From assembly GCA_019359045.1 (NCBI GenBank), contig JAHHIA010000004.1, positions 1 through 64,000 on the forward strand: DNA of 64,000 nucleotides, in the 5' to 3' direction. The position numbers and the translations under genes were made by a program. Source of the DNA: Scytolyngbya sp. HA4215-MV1. Lineage in GTDB: Bacteria; Cyanobacteriota; Cyanobacteriia; Leptolyngbyales; Leptolyngbyaceae. This document shows positions 36,689 to 45,908 of this stretch, piece after piece. Each line of letters starts with the position of its first letter. Position 1 is the stretch's first letter. The notes below the pieces were generated by a model. That model saw only the letters and a program-made list of their open reading frames with translations, did no database searches and was not told where the DNA came from.

Positions 36689-39076
36689 ATGAAATCTTCT
36701 CCAGAAGCCTATTTCTTTCAAATTGCAACCGATTTGCTCTGTATCGTTGCACTCGATGGCACCATTCAGTGCGTCAATCCAGCCTTTGAGCAAGCATTGG
36801 GATACAATAACGAAGAACTGCTGAACCAGCCCCTTTGGGCATTTGTGGATGCGGACGAACGCGCCTCCACTCAAGCTAAGCTGGCGCAGTTGGCGAGCGA
36901 AGCTTCTGAAGGCGATTTTGAAACCCGCTATTGTTGCAAAGATGGCACCTGGAAGTGGTTAGCCTGGCGGGCAATCGTCATCCTAGAAACCGCTGGCATT
37001 TACGTCTGGGCGCGTGACATCACTCATGACAGAACCAAACATGCACCAGGGGGACAGATAGGCCCAAAGCGAGATCGATCAGCAATACCCTACCCCACTG
37101 AGCTGCTCGATTTAAACCATCGCCTTCAGCAAGAATTGGATGAGCGTAACCGAATAGAAGCTGCCCTCCGAATTTCTCAACAGCGCTTTTCTGGCATTGT
37201 AGAAATTGCCGAGGATGCCATTATTTCTATCAATGCTGCTCAAAATATCACCTTATTTAACCAGGGAGCAGAAAAGATCTTTGGCTACACTGCGAGCGAA
37301 GTGTTAGGGCAACCCTTGGATCTTCTCTTGCCCTTGCGCTCGGTGGTTGCCCATCGTCTTCATGTTCAAGACTTTGGTGAAGCTGCCTATCGGGCTCGTC
37401 AAATGGGCGATCGCCGCTCTATTTTTGGTCGTCGCAAAGATGGCAGCGAGTTCCCAGCCGAGGCTTCCATTTCTCGTCTAGAACTGGGTAATGAAAAAAT
37501 CTTTACTGTCATCTTGCGCGATATCACCGATCGTCAGCAAGTCGAACGGATGAAAGACGAATTTATTTCTGTGGTGAGCCATGAACTCCGTACGCCCCTC
37601 ACCTCAATTCACGGTTCCTTAGGAATGCTTGCCAGTGGCTTACTCAGCGCCGACTCACCGCGCGGCAAACGGCTTTTGCAGATTGCAGTCGAAAGTACCG
37701 ATCGCCTGGTGCGCTTAATTAACGACATCCTCGATATCGAGCGCATTGAATCAGGAAAAATCTCCATGGAGAAGCAAAGTTGCTATGTTGCTGATCTGAG
37801 TCAGCAAGCGATCGAAGTCATGCAACCCCTAGCAGATGCCGCAGGAGTGACCCTTTCGCTTTCAGTTGTCAATGTACAACTTTGGGCAGATCCCGATCGG
37901 ATTTTGCAAACCTTAACCAATTTACTAAGTAATGCCATCAAATTTTCAGCTTCCGGTTCCACCGTCTGGCTCAATGCTGAAATTGCCAAGCCAGAACAAT
38001 TGCCCTTGATACCAGAAACCCCAGATGCCCTTTATTTATCCCCTTACACCCAACTCCTGTTTTCGGTCAAAGATCAGGGGCGAGGCATCCCTGCCGATAA
38101 ACTCGACAAAATTTTTGAACGTTTCCAGCAAGTTGATGCCTCCGACTCACGTAACCACGAAGGCACAGGATTAGGTTTGGCGATTTGTCGCAGCATTGTG
38201 CAGCAACACAGTGGACAAATCTGGGTCAACAGCACCTTGGGAGAAGGGAGCACCTTCTACTTTACGTTGCCCCTTTCTCATCTGGACGAGTTCCCGTTGC
38301 CCGATGTGGCACCGACAGGGGCGTTAGTCCTGGTGTGTGATGACGATCCCTCGATTCGGGCAGTTCTCAAAACCTTGCTCGAACAGCACAACTACCAAGT
38401 CATTACAGTGGCAAATGGACAGGACGCGATCGCCCAAGCGATCGCTCAACGTCCAGATGTTATTCTGCTCGACCTGCTAATGCCCAAAATGAACGGGTGG
38501 CAAGTCCTCGCAGTACTACGCGAACAACCTGAAACCCAAGACATCCCCATTCTAATCTGTAGCATTTGTCCACCTAGTACTGAAACAGCCAGCGATCTGG
38601 GCTTCGTCGATTGGGTCGGTAAACCCTTGGATGAAAGTGCCCTCTTCCAGTCTTTGCGGCAAGCCCTGGCAACCCCTGCCAAACAAATCCGCGTCCTAGT
38701 GATTGAAGATGATGCAGACCTGGCACAAGTCCTCAGAACCCTCTTTGAGCAGCAGGGAATTGATACATTCCACGCCTCAACCGGACGAGAAGCCATCCGC
38801 CTGAGTCAGCAACTCAAACCCGATTTACTTGTTCTGGATCTGGGCTTACCCGGTGGTGATGGATTTACTGTTGTCGATTGGTTACGACAACACAACATCC
38901 TACATAGTGTCCCTCTGGTTATCTATTCAGCAAAAGATCTCAACGAAGCCGATCGCGATCGGCTTCGGCTGGGACAAACCGAATTCCTCACCAAGGGGCG
39001 TGTGACGCCCCAAGAATTTGAACATCGCGTTATGGGTCTGCTACAACGGATGACGCAGCGACGGAAAGGGGGATAG
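36689..39076 (+). CDS. Hybrid histidine kinase PAS-PAS-HisKA-HATPase-REC-REC
   Basis: A 795-residue cytosolic hybrid kinase. It has two PAS domains (about 5-115 and 165-285), a HisKA domain with His298 in SHELRTPLTSIHGS, a HATPase domain with N box (NLLSNAIKFSASG), G1 (KDQGRGIPADK) and G2 (EGTGLGLAICR), then two receivers (VILLDLLMPKMNG and LLVLDLGLPGGDG). No membrane segment is present, so the signal is probably internal, perhaps light or redox through PAS. All catalytic motifs are intact. The start is ATG 36689. It is the likely phosphodonor for the multi-receiver regulator upstream and the single receiver downstream. Confidence 0.94.
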   Translation: MKSSPEAYFFQIATDLLCIVALDGTIQCVNPAFEQALGYNNEELLNQPLWAFVDADERASTQAKLAQLASEASEGDFETRYCCKDGTWKWLAWRAIVILETAGIYVWARDITHDRTKHAPGGQIGPKRDRSAIPYPTELLDLNHRLQQELDERNRIEAALRISQQRFSGIVEIAEDAIISINAAQNITLFNQGAEKIFGYTASEVLGQPLDLLLPLRSVVAHRLHVQDFGEAAYRARQMGDRRSIFGRRKDGSEFPAEASISRLELGNEKIFTVILRDITDRQQVERMKDEFISVVSHELRTPLTSIHGSLGMLASGLLSADSPRGKRLLQIAVESTDRLVRLINDILDIERIESGKISMEKQSCYVADLSQQAIEVMQPLADAAGVTLSLSVVNVQLWADPDRILQTLTNLLSNAIKFSASGSTVWLNAEIAKPEQLPLIPETPDALYLSPYTQLLFSVKDQGRGIPADKLDKIFERFQQVDASDSRNHEGTGLGLAICRSIVQQHSGQIWVNSTLGEGSTFYFTLPLSHLDEFPLPDVAPTGALVLVCDDDPSIRAVLKTLLEQHNYQVITVANGQDAIAQAIAQRPDVILLDLLMPKMNGWQVLAVLREQPETQDIPILICSICPPSTETASDLGFVDWVGKPLDESALFQSLRQALATPAKQIRVLVIEDDADLAQVLRTLFEQQGIDTFHASTGREAIRLSQQLKPDLLVLDLGLPGGDGFTVVDWLRQHNILHSVPLVIYSAKDLNEADRDRLRLGQTEFLTKGRVTPQEFEHRVMGLLQRMTQRRKGG

Positions 39077-39199
39077 AAAAAGAGGATGCAGAGACCTGGC
39101 GAAAGGGAAAGATGAGGGATGGGAAGATAGAAGCGATAGGAGAAGTTTTGATCGTTGAATCACCCATCCACCTATTCATCCCATTACCACTCACTCCCC

Positions 39200-39595
39200 A
39201 TGCCCAAACGCATTCTGGTGATCGACAATGAGCCATATATTCAAGAAATTGCCCAAATTTGTCTGGAAACGGTAGCAGGCTGGCAAGTCATGACTGCGGG
39301 TTCAGGACAAGAGGGATTAATCAGAGCTGAAACCAGTTCTCCCGATGCCATTTTGTTGGATGTCATGATGCCAGATATGGATGGATTGTCAACGTTTCGG
39401 GCACTCCAGGCAAATCCCAACACCAGCACAATTCCCGTGATTTTGTTAACCGCCAAAGTCCAAGCAACCGATCTCAGCCGCTATGCCGAATTGGGGCTAC
39501 AGGCAGCGATCGCCAAACCTTTCAGCCCTTTGGAACTTGCAGAACAAGTCGCAAACGCTTTAGGCTGGAACTTGTCAGATGAAGTTGAGGATTAG
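39200..39595 (+). CDS. Single-domain response regulator
   Basis: A 131-residue CheY-like receiver (ILVIDNEPYIQEIAQ, phospho-Asp in DAILLDVMMPDMDG, Thr in ILLTAKVQA, Lys in AIAKPFSP) with no output domain. The start is ATG 39200 (MPKRILVIDNE). It follows the hybrid kinase on the same strand by 123 bp and probably shuttles phosphate within this signalling group. Confidence 0.93.
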   Translation: MPKRILVIDNEPYIQEIAQICLETVAGWQVMTAGSGQEGLIRAETSSPDAILLDVMMPDMDGLSTFRALQANPNTSTIPVILLTAKVQATDLSRYAELGLQAAIAKPFSPLELAEQVANALGWNLSDEVED

Positions 39596-39765
39596 TTTTG
39601 CGTTGGACGCTCAGTCCCAATCCGCCGAACTCAATTGAGTTTTGACCCTACAGAAACGATGTTGACCAGGCTGGTCATTTGCCATAGCCAGTTCTGATCC
39701 CTCCCCTTTATGATGAAGTGGATAGAAGTTACATCGTTCCTGACAGTACGCTTCCAGGAGTCCGA

Positions 39766-40140
39766 ATGCCCGATCTCAATCCATTATTTGAATTTTCTCG
39801 CACCCACTGTGTTGCAATTTGTACTTTCTTGGTTCCTGCAAATCTGCTGGTAACGATACATACACTCTGGCTGGTTGGTTTCGCACGCCCAATCCAGCAA
39901 ATCCATCGTTCGATTGCAATCGCAATTTTGCTGGCATTGGTAATGATTAGCCATGTCATGACCTGGTTCATCATTGGAGTCGTGATGACACAAACTTATG
40001 TATTGCTCAGCTTGGGAACGGTATGCTTGGTAACCAACCTTTGGGCGATCGCTCACCCCACTAGTCTGCATCAACAATTAATCAATCTCATTAACAAGTT
40101 TTCACTACTAAAGTGGAAGGTCGTTGGTGATAAATCTTAA
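39766..40140 (+). CDS. Small conserved membrane protein, 124 aa
   Basis: The protein starts at ATG 39766 (MPDLNPLFEFSRTHC) with CAGGAG just upstream. It has three membrane helices (about 15-45, 52-75, 80-105: ICTFLVPANLLVTIHTLWLV, AIAILLALVMISHVMTWFII, TYVLLSLGTVCLVTNLWAIA). I remember similar small proteins with the SRTHCVAICxFLVPANLL start in many cyanobacteria; no function is known. It lies between the signalling block and the rbp-rpsU genes. Confidence 0.75.
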   Translation: MPDLNPLFEFSRTHCVAICTFLVPANLLVTIHTLWLVGFARPIQQIHRSIAIAILLALVMISHVMTWFIIGVVMTQTYVLLSLGTVCLVTNLWAIAHPTSLHQQLINLINKFSLLKWKVVGDKS

Positions 40141-40333
40141 TGTAGAAATCAATACCTCACTGAGTCCTGTGTCAATGCCCGTCAGGATTTCAGAATTTTG
40201 ACACCACTGCTGCAACCTGTGTTAAGGTGTTCTACGAGAGTTGAATTCGGTTGCAGAGTTTGTTTAAGCTGACAGGCGTCTCTCCGTTTCTTAACCTCTA
40301 CACTTCTACTTAGACTTTGGAGAGACTCCTTAC

Positions 40334-40663
40334 ATGTCGATTTATGTTGGAAACTTGTCATACGAGGTTACCTCGGATGACTTGAGCACGGTATTTGCAG
40401 ATTACGGGACTGTGAGACGTGTTCAGTTACCTACTGACCGTGAAACTGGACGCCCTAGAGGGTTTGGGTTTGTAGAAATGTCCACTGACGCAGAAGAGTC
40501 TGCTGCGATCGAAGCACTCGATGGTGCTGAGTGGATGGGACGCAACCTCAAAGTGAACAAAGCCCGTCCTCGCGAAGAAAAAAGCCGTGCCAGCAGTGGC
40601 GGTGGTAACCGCTGGGGCGGTGGTGGTGGTAACGGGGGTCGAGGAAACTATCGCAGCTATTAA
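40334..40663 (+). CDS. RRM RNA-binding protein with Gly-rich tail
   Basis: A 109-residue cyanobacterial Rbp: RNP2 IYVGNL, RNP1 RGFGFVEM, and a Gly/Arg/Asn-rich C-terminus (NRWGGGGGNGGRGNYRSY). Glycine-rich Rbps of this kind are cold-induced RNA chaperones. The ATG at 40334 is preceded by GGAGAG and a leader of about 180 bases without a gene, as expected for a cold-shock type 5' UTR. rpsU lies downstream, an arrangement known from the rbpA1-rpsU pair of Anabaena. Confidence 0.95.
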   Translation: MSIYVGNLSYEVTSDDLSTVFADYGTVRRVQLPTDRETGRPRGFGFVEMSTDAEESAAIEALDGAEWMGRNLKVNKARPREEKSRASSGGGNRWGGGGGNGGRGNYRSY

Positions 40664-40707
40664 TCTGCGTTTTCGTCACCCTATGTTTCAGCATTAGGAA
40701 CTGATTG

Positions 40708-40735
40708 AATGGCAAACTTTCCAACGTTTGCCATT
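40708..40735 (+). terminator. Terminator after rbp
   Basis: AATGGCAAAC (40708-40717) and GTTTGCCATT (40726-40735) pair perfectly over 10 bp with an 8-base loop, followed by a T/C-rich stretch (CTTCTTCATCTTTCT). It lies 45 bases after the rbp stop. Read-through would give an rbp-rpsU message. Confidence 0.7.
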
Positions 40736-40768
40736 CTTCTTCATCTTTCTGCCCAATAGTCCTTTAAG

Positions 40769-40803
40769 AGAGGTTTTTGGGGGATATCTGCCCAAAAACC
40801 TCT
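40769..40803 (+). terminator. Second hairpin between rbp and rpsU
   Basis: AGAGGTTTTTGGG (40769-40781) and CCCAAAAACCTCT (40791-40803) form a perfect 13-bp stem with a 9-base loop. A short T-run (TGTTTTT) follows eight bases later. It lies 95 bases before the rpsU start, so it may act as a second terminator, or as a folded leader of rpsU. Confidence 0.6.
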
Positions 40804-40898
40804 TCACTGTTTTTACAGCGTCGTTGATGGGAAATCAGACAAAGATTGACGATTGAAGCAGTGCATTTGTTGTAAAAAATTATGTAGAAGGAGTCGAA

Positions 40899-41078
40899 AT
40901 GACCCAAATTATTTTGGGGGAAAACGAAGGGATTGATTCGGCACTCCGTCGATTCAAGCGGCAAGTCTCAAAAGCTGGGATTTTTGCAGATATTAAGCGC
41001 CTAAGACATTTTGAAACGCCCCTGGAAAAGCGCAAACGTAAGGAGATCGCCCGCCGCAAGAAAAGACGCTTTTATTAA
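40899..41078 (+). CDS. rpsU: 30S ribosomal protein S21
   Basis: A 59-residue gene encoding [39 protein letters not shown] and a basic C-terminus ERKKRRFY-like ([10 protein letters not shown]). This is ribosomal protein S21 of the small subunit. The start ATG 40899 has AGAAGGAG eight bases upstream. It follows the rbp gene with two strong hairpins between. The stop is 41076-41078. Confidence 0.95.
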   Translation: MTQIILGENEGIDSALRRFKRQVSKAGIFADIKRLRHFETPLEKRKRKEIARRKKRRFY

Positions 41079-41109
41079 AAACTTTTCTAGAATGCAAGTG
41101 CTCAGGCAG

Positions 41110-41922
41110 TTATTGCCCCGAGCGTTTCCGCTCGGCGTTTAGTCTGACATATTCTGCCAATGCAAAAGAGAGACCAGACACTAAGATGAGAACCACGCTG
41201 AGTGCATTAATGTCTGGTTTTACCCCCGTCCGAATGCGACTAAAGATCTCCATGGGTAGAGTGTTATAGCCACTGCCCGAAGTAAAGCTAGCAATGAGCA
41301 AATCATCCATACTGAGGATGAAAGCCAGCAAACACCCAGAAACGATTGCGGGCATGAGTTCGGGTAGCAAAACTAAAATAAAAGATTGCACCGGAGATGC
41401 CCCCAGATCTTGAGCCGCTTCTTCCAGATGGGGGTCTAAGTTGACCAAGCGGCTAGAGACGACGATCGCCACATAGGCAAGACAAAACACTACATGGGCT
41501 GCCACGATCGTCTTCAAGTCCAGCCCAATCCATAAAGCCTGTAAGAACACCAGGGTAGAAACTGCAATTGAAATATCTGGAATAATCAACGGCAGGTAAG
41601 AAATGCTTTGATACAACTGCTTGCCTGGAAAGTTGTAGCGTGCCAATCCTACCGCCATCAAGGTGCCAATGACGGCTGAGATCGCCACTGCAATCCCTGC
41701 GACTAACAAGCTATTTTGCAACGCCAACAAGATGCGTCCATCTTGGAAAAATTTGATATACCAACTCCAGGTAAACCCCGTCCATTTGGCACTAAAAGGA
41801 GAACGATTAAAGCTATAAACCGTCAGCACCACAAGCGGCAGATACATGAAACCGTACATCAGCAAAGAAAAGAGGGCTTGCCAGGAAATGCTGAGCTTAA
41901 ACTTTCTCTGAAGGTTTTCCAC
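41110..41922 (-). CDS. potC: Polyamine ABC transporter permease PotC
   Basis: A 270-residue inner-membrane permease of the spermidine/putrescine importer with about six helices and the EAA-type loop EEAAQDLGASPVQSFILVLL. The N-terminus (LFSLLMYGFMYLPLVVLTVY) fits PotC. It is the last gene of a minus-strand potA-potD-potB-potC operon, 42 bp after potB. The substrate (spermidine, putrescine or similar) is inferred from the family. Confidence 0.92.
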   Translation of the reverse strand: MENLQRKFKLSISWQALFSLLMYGFMYLPLVVLTVYSFNRSPFSAKWTGFTWSWYIKFFQDGRILLALQNSLLVAGIAVAISAVIGTLMAVGLARYNFPGKQLYQSISYLPLIIPDISIAVSTLVFLQALWIGLDLKTIVAAHVVFCLAYVAIVVSSRLVNLDPHLEEAAQDLGASPVQSFILVLLPELMPAIVSGCLLAFILSMDDLLIASFTSGSGYNTLPMEIFSRIRTGVKPDINALSVVLILVSGLSFALAEYVRLNAERKRSGQ

Positions 41923-41964
41923 AACTGTTTATCCTAATCAATCTCAAGCTGAATCCGTCTCAAC

Positions 41965-42873
41965 TTAAACCACCTGGGAACGATCGCCATACTTAATCAG
42001 CAACGCGATCGCAAGACTAACTAAGAAAATCAAAATCATACTGAGGGCTGAACCAAACCCCCAATTCTGAGTCGCCCCAATAAACTGGTTATAGATCAAG
42101 CGAGCCAGCGTCATACTTGAAGCGCCGCCTAATAGTTCCGGATCAACAAAATCTCCCAAGCTAGTAATAAACACTAGCAAAGCCCCCGCGACAATTCCCG
42201 GCAATGATTGAGGAATCGTCACTTTCCAAAAAACCTGTAGCGGGTTGGCACCCAGATCAGCTGCAGCTTCCAGCAGTCGTCGATCCAGCTTTTCTAGCGA
42301 AGCATACAGCACCAATACAATATAAGGAAGCATACTATAACTCATCCCAATCAGCACCGCTGGACTGCGGTTGAGTAAGTCTAGCGGCGGGATTCCGATC
42401 AGTTGCAAAAACGAATTGAGGACTCCTGTAGGACGCAGAATCGTAATCCAGGCATAGGAACGCAGCAGCGACGAAGTCCACAAAGGCAAAACAAAAGAGA
42501 GTAAGAGCAAATTTCGCCATTGCTTTGGAGCGATCAACGCAATCCAATAAGCCACCGGAAAGCCCAACAGCAAAGCAAAGAAGGTTGTTCCAAAGGCAAA
42601 AAAGAGCGATCGCCCAATCACACGAAAATAGACGGGTTGGAAAATTAATCCGTAATTATCTAACCCAGACGGATTGACAATATCCCCTGGACGAATTCCC
42701 GGTACCAGACTTAATTCAAAAATCAGCAAGGTTGGGATCACCAACAACAAGCCCAACCAGAGACCTGAGGGACCCAAGAGAACCAGTGGTCCCAGCCACC
42801 TGGGCGATTCTTTGTCTGAGTGAGCATCAGGCTGGGTGACGAGTGAAGAAGGAACTTGTGTAGACACAGGCAA
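41965..42873 (-). CDS. potB: Polyamine ABC transporter permease PotB
   Basis: A 302-residue permease partner of PotC. It has a polar N-terminal stretch, about six membrane helices, and the EAA loop EAAADLGANPLQVFWKVTIP that contacts PotA. It shares the operon with potD upstream (109 bp spacer) and potC downstream. The start is ATG 42873 (MPVSTQVPSSL). Confidence 0.92.
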   Translation of the reverse strand: MPVSTQVPSSLVTQPDAHSDKESPRWLGPLVLLGPSGLWLGLLLVIPTLLIFELSLVPGIRPGDIVNPSGLDNYGLIFQPVYFRVIGRSLFFAFGTTFFALLLGFPVAYWIALIAPKQWRNLLLLSFVLPLWTSSLLRSYAWITILRPTGVLNSFLQLIGIPPLDLLNRSPAVLIGMSYSMLPYIVLVLYASLEKLDRRLLEAAADLGANPLQVFWKVTIPQSLPGIVAGALLVFITSLGDFVDPELLGGASSMTLARLIYNQFIGATQNWGFGSALSMILIFLVSLAIALLIKYGDRSQVV

Positions 42874-42982
42874 ATATCAATAAAGAAAAGAATCAAAAAC
42901 TAAAGAAAAGAATCAAAAACTGAGCCAGATACGGTCTGAACGCCTCATGTCAATTGCTGAACCCACGGTTGAATTAATTAGT

Positions 42983-44191
42983 CTAACTGCTGGTTAGCTT
43001 AGTCCAATATCGATCGTAGATTTCGGTCATCGCTTCATTCAATGGGGCAATGCCTTCCGATTTAGTCAATAAAGCATCGGGCGGAAATAAACTTTGGTTA
43101 TTGCGGAGTGGGGCAGGGAGCTGATCGTAGGCAGCCTGGTTAGGAGTAGCAAAAAATAACCGCTGGGTCATATCCGCCGCGACTGACGGTTGCAAAATAA
43201 AGTTAAGCCAGGCATAAGCGCCCGTTTCGTTCGGGCATGGTTGGGGGATCACGATCGTGTCGCTCCATAAAGAGGTACCACTTTCAGGGATAAGATATCT
43301 CAGTCTGGAATCTTCTTGCATCAGCGTTACGGCATCGGCTGAGTAGCTCATCGCCAAATAGAGATCCCCTGCCAAAAGTTGATCTTTCCAGGCATCGGTT
43401 GTGAAACTGGCAATGTGAGGCTTCAACTCAACTAATTTTTCATAGGCTTGCTTAATTTCCTCTGGATTTTGAGAATTGTAAGAGTATCCCATCGATTTTA
43501 GAGTGGCTCCCATCACCTCTCGCATATCATCCAACAACGTAAAGCGACGAGATAGTAATTTAGGATATTGCCAGAGATAACTCCAATCTCTTGGGGGAGG
43601 AGTTAATTTTTCGCTGTTATAGATTAATCCGGTCGTTCCCCAACTCACCGGAATGCTATAACGATTCCCTGGATCATGTACCGAATGGCGAAACTTAGGC
43701 AGAATATTTTCCAGACCGATGAGTCGAGAGTGATCCAGCGGCTGCAATTTATTGGCTTGCACCAACTGAGTCACCGCATAATCAGAGGGATAGAGAATGC
43801 TGTAAGTACCCCCCTTCCCCGCCTTGATTGCGGCGAGCATTTCTTCATTGGAACCTAGAATACCGACAACGACTTCTGTAATCCCGGTCTGAGCTTTAAA
43901 ATCATCCAACAACTTTTGATCTACATAGCTGGACCAAGTATAAATTTCTAGTGTCTTCGGGGTAGAAGGATGAGAATTGGGATTTCCGCCTAAACGCCAG
44001 CGAATTTTAGATAAGCCATACCCTAATGCAGCGAAGGCTGCGGTGATCAACAGATTACGTCGGGTCGCACCGGACGATCGCAAAGCGGATTGAGCGTGGG
44101 ATGAGTTCAAAGCGGGAGGAGCCACAGTTGATTCAGGAGAAATAGGAATAAGAAGAAAGAAGCATGACGAGGCGGTAACCCAATCCACCAA
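42983..44191 (-). CDS. potD: Polyamine-binding protein PotD
   Basis: The periplasmic substrate-binding protein of the importer, with LEIYTWSSYVDQKLLDDFKA, the typical YPSDYAVTQLVQANKLQPLD and SWGTTGLIYNSEK motifs and a C-terminal YDRYWTKL. The N-terminal region has ATRRNLLITAAFAALGYGL, which looks like a twin-arginine signal. The start is unsure: the frame opens at a TTG at 44191, while a GTG at 44125 would place the signal nearer to the N-terminus; neither has a good ribosome binding site. Confidence 0.9.
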   Translation of the reverse strand: MVDWVTASSCFFLLIPISPESTVAPPALNSSHAQSALRSSGATRRNLLITAAFAALGYGLSKIRWRLGGNPNSHPSTPKTLEIYTWSSYVDQKLLDDFKAQTGITEVVVGILGSNEEMLAAIKAGKGGTYSILYPSDYAVTQLVQANKLQPLDHSRLIGLENILPKFRHSVHDPGNRYSIPVSWGTTGLIYNSEKLTPPPRDWSYLWQYPKLLSRRFTLLDDMREVMGATLKSMGYSYNSQNPEEIKQAYEKLVELKPHIASFTTDAWKDQLLAGDLYLAMSYSADAVTLMQEDSRLRYLIPESGTSLWSDTIVIPQPCPNETGAYAWLNFILQPSVAADMTQRLFFATPNQAAYDQLPAPLRNNQSLFPPDALLTKSEGIAPLNEAMTEIYDRYWTKLTSS

Positions 44192-44318
44192 TTATCTTTC
44201 AGTGCCTGATAAGAGTGGCGGTTGGTCTGGTGAACGGTTCATTCAATCAGCAGTTCATAACAATTTGGGGAATACACAATTAGTGTCCATCCCATTGGGT
44301 GATGAGACCCACTGCGAT

Positions 44319-45449
44319 TTATACAGTCAGTGCTAAGCAATCTTCGGTTGCCCAAGAAGCATAGAGTGGCGTGTCTGCATTGGGCAGTTTGGCAACGGTA
44401 TTGGGTTGCATAATCGTGACACAATCACCCGACAGCAACTCAATCACGCAATGAATATGCGTACCCAAATACATTACATTTTTTAACCGTCCTTCAAAGC
44501 AATTGACCTGACCTTCCGATGGACGGTAGCTCAACCGAATCTTTTCAGGGCGGATGCTTAAGACGACCTGACCCGATACGGGAGCCGACTTCCCAGACTC
44601 CAACGGTTGGGCAGTCATTTTTAAGCCATGCTCTGTCACAACCCAAAGCTTGGCAGGATGAAAGCCCTCCACTTTGCCGCGAAACAGATTGGTATCTCCA
44701 ATAAAATCTGCAACAAACGGGGTTTGGGGGCGATCGTAAATTTGTTTCGGCGATCCGATTTGCTCAATCTTGCCATGATTCATCACCGCAATGCGATCGG
44801 ATAAACTCATGGCTTCTTCTTGATCATGAGTCACCATGACAAACGTCAAGCCGACTTCTCGATGCAGAATCGAAAGCTCCATCTGCATTTCTTTTCGCAG
44901 TTTGAGATCCAATGCACCCAACGGTTCATCTAAGAGCAAAACAGTTGGACGATTCACCAACGCTCGTGCCAGTGCCACTCGCTGTTGCTGCCCGCCAGAA
45001 AGCTGAGCTGGATAGCGATGGGCAAATGTCTCCATTTTGACCAGCTTCAGTGCCTCCTGCACTCGCTCCTGCACTGCCGCTTTGCCTTGTTTTTTGAGTC
45101 GTAAACCAAAAGCAATATTATCCCAAACCGTCATGTGACTAAACAATGCGTAACTCTGAAAGACAGTATTGACCGGACGACGATAGGGCGGTACCTGATT
45201 CATCGACTGATTCTGAATCAGAACTTCACCCGCAGAAGGTAACTCAAATCCGGCAATCAGCCGAAGGGTAGTCGTTTTTCCACAGCCAGAGGGACCCAGA
45301 ATACTAAAAAACTCGCCTCGCCGAATGCTGAGATCGATCCCCTGAACCGCCATTTCACGGTTGAACTCCTTGAACACTTTGCGAAGTTCAACATCCAAGC
45401 CGGCGTCTGTTGCCATAGCGCCTTGATTTTGGGTAGCAGCCTGCGACAT
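44319..45449 (-). CDS. potA: Polyamine ABC transporter ATPase PotA
   Basis: The ATPase of the importer, 376 residues from ATG 45449 (MSQAATQNQG). It shows Walker A GPSGCGKTT, signature LSGGQQQR, Walker B VLLLDEPLGALD, the switch His in MVTHDQEEA, and a C-terminal TOBE-type domain (SIRPEKIRLSYRP). It is the first gene of the operon; potD follows after 127 bp. Eleven further codons are open upstream but lie outside the family match. Confidence 0.94.
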   Translation of the reverse strand: MSQAATQNQGAMATDAGLDVELRKVFKEFNREMAVQGIDLSIRRGEFFSILGPSGCGKTTTLRLIAGFELPSAGEVLIQNQSMNQVPPYRRPVNTVFQSYALFSHMTVWDNIAFGLRLKKQGKAAVQERVQEALKLVKMETFAHRYPAQLSGGQQQRVALARALVNRPTVLLLDEPLGALDLKLRKEMQMELSILHREVGLTFVMVTHDQEEAMSLSDRIAVMNHGKIEQIGSPKQIYDRPQTPFVADFIGDTNLFRGKVEGFHPAKLWVVTEHGLKMTAQPLESGKSAPVSGQVVLSIRPEKIRLSYRPSEGQVNCFEGRLKNVMYLGTHIHCVIELLSGDCVTIMQPNTVAKLPNADTPLYASWATEDCLALTV

Positions 45450-45636
45450 AAGGGCGATCCTATCGTGATTCTGGCGGAGCACTGATTAACCCAATCTACC
45501 TTCCGGTAGAATCATGGTTCCAAATGTTTGCTCTATTCTATCCGTCTGAAGTTTATCTCAAGCAACCTGAAAAACTATTATTCTAACGGTTTGTTGAATC
45601 TCCTGAAAGGAGAAATCCAGGTAAAATTCGCTCGTT

Positions 45637-45666
45637 TTGCTCACTGTGGCCAAAACGAGCTACAAT
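45637..45666 (+). promoter_or_regulatory. Promoter candidate for small RNA or mrdA leader
   Basis: TTGCTC (45637-45642) and TACAAT (45661-45666) are separated by 18 bases and resemble a sigma-70 promoter. The same segment contains a perfect 10-bp inverted repeat, GCTCGTTTTG (45630-45639) and CAAAACGAGC (45651-45660), which ends directly at the -10. That inverted repeat could be an operator overlapping the promoter. Confidence 0.45.
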
Positions 45667-45671
45667 CAGCC

Positions 45672-45764
45672 CCTGTCTCGATCGGTCAACATTCCGAGAG
45701 GGAGTAGGAGGGATGCTCAAGCAGGAACCTCTGCACATGGCTGGAGGTTCTACTTCTGCTTTTT
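45672..45764 (+). ncRNA. Candidate small RNA with terminator
   Basis: A transcript from the promoter at 45637-45666 would start near 45672 and end at an intrinsic terminator: AGCAG-GAACCTC (45720-45731) pairs with GAGGTTC (45744-45750) and, after a bulge, CTGCT (45756-45760), followed by TTTT. The length is about 90 nt. No open frame of note is inside. It might be a free small RNA or an attenuator in the leader of the penicillin-binding protein gene at 45909. I do not recognise a known RNA family. Confidence 0.4.
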
Positions 45765-45908
45765 GCCGCTTGTGAGCATTGCCGATGACTGACAACATTT
45801 CCTGGTTTTACGTTGGTTTTACTCAGGATAAGTCATGAGCTGCTGGACTTTCCTGGCAATTCCTGATTATCTAATGATTGCGAGTTCATATTGTTTTAAT
45901 CTTTCCGT

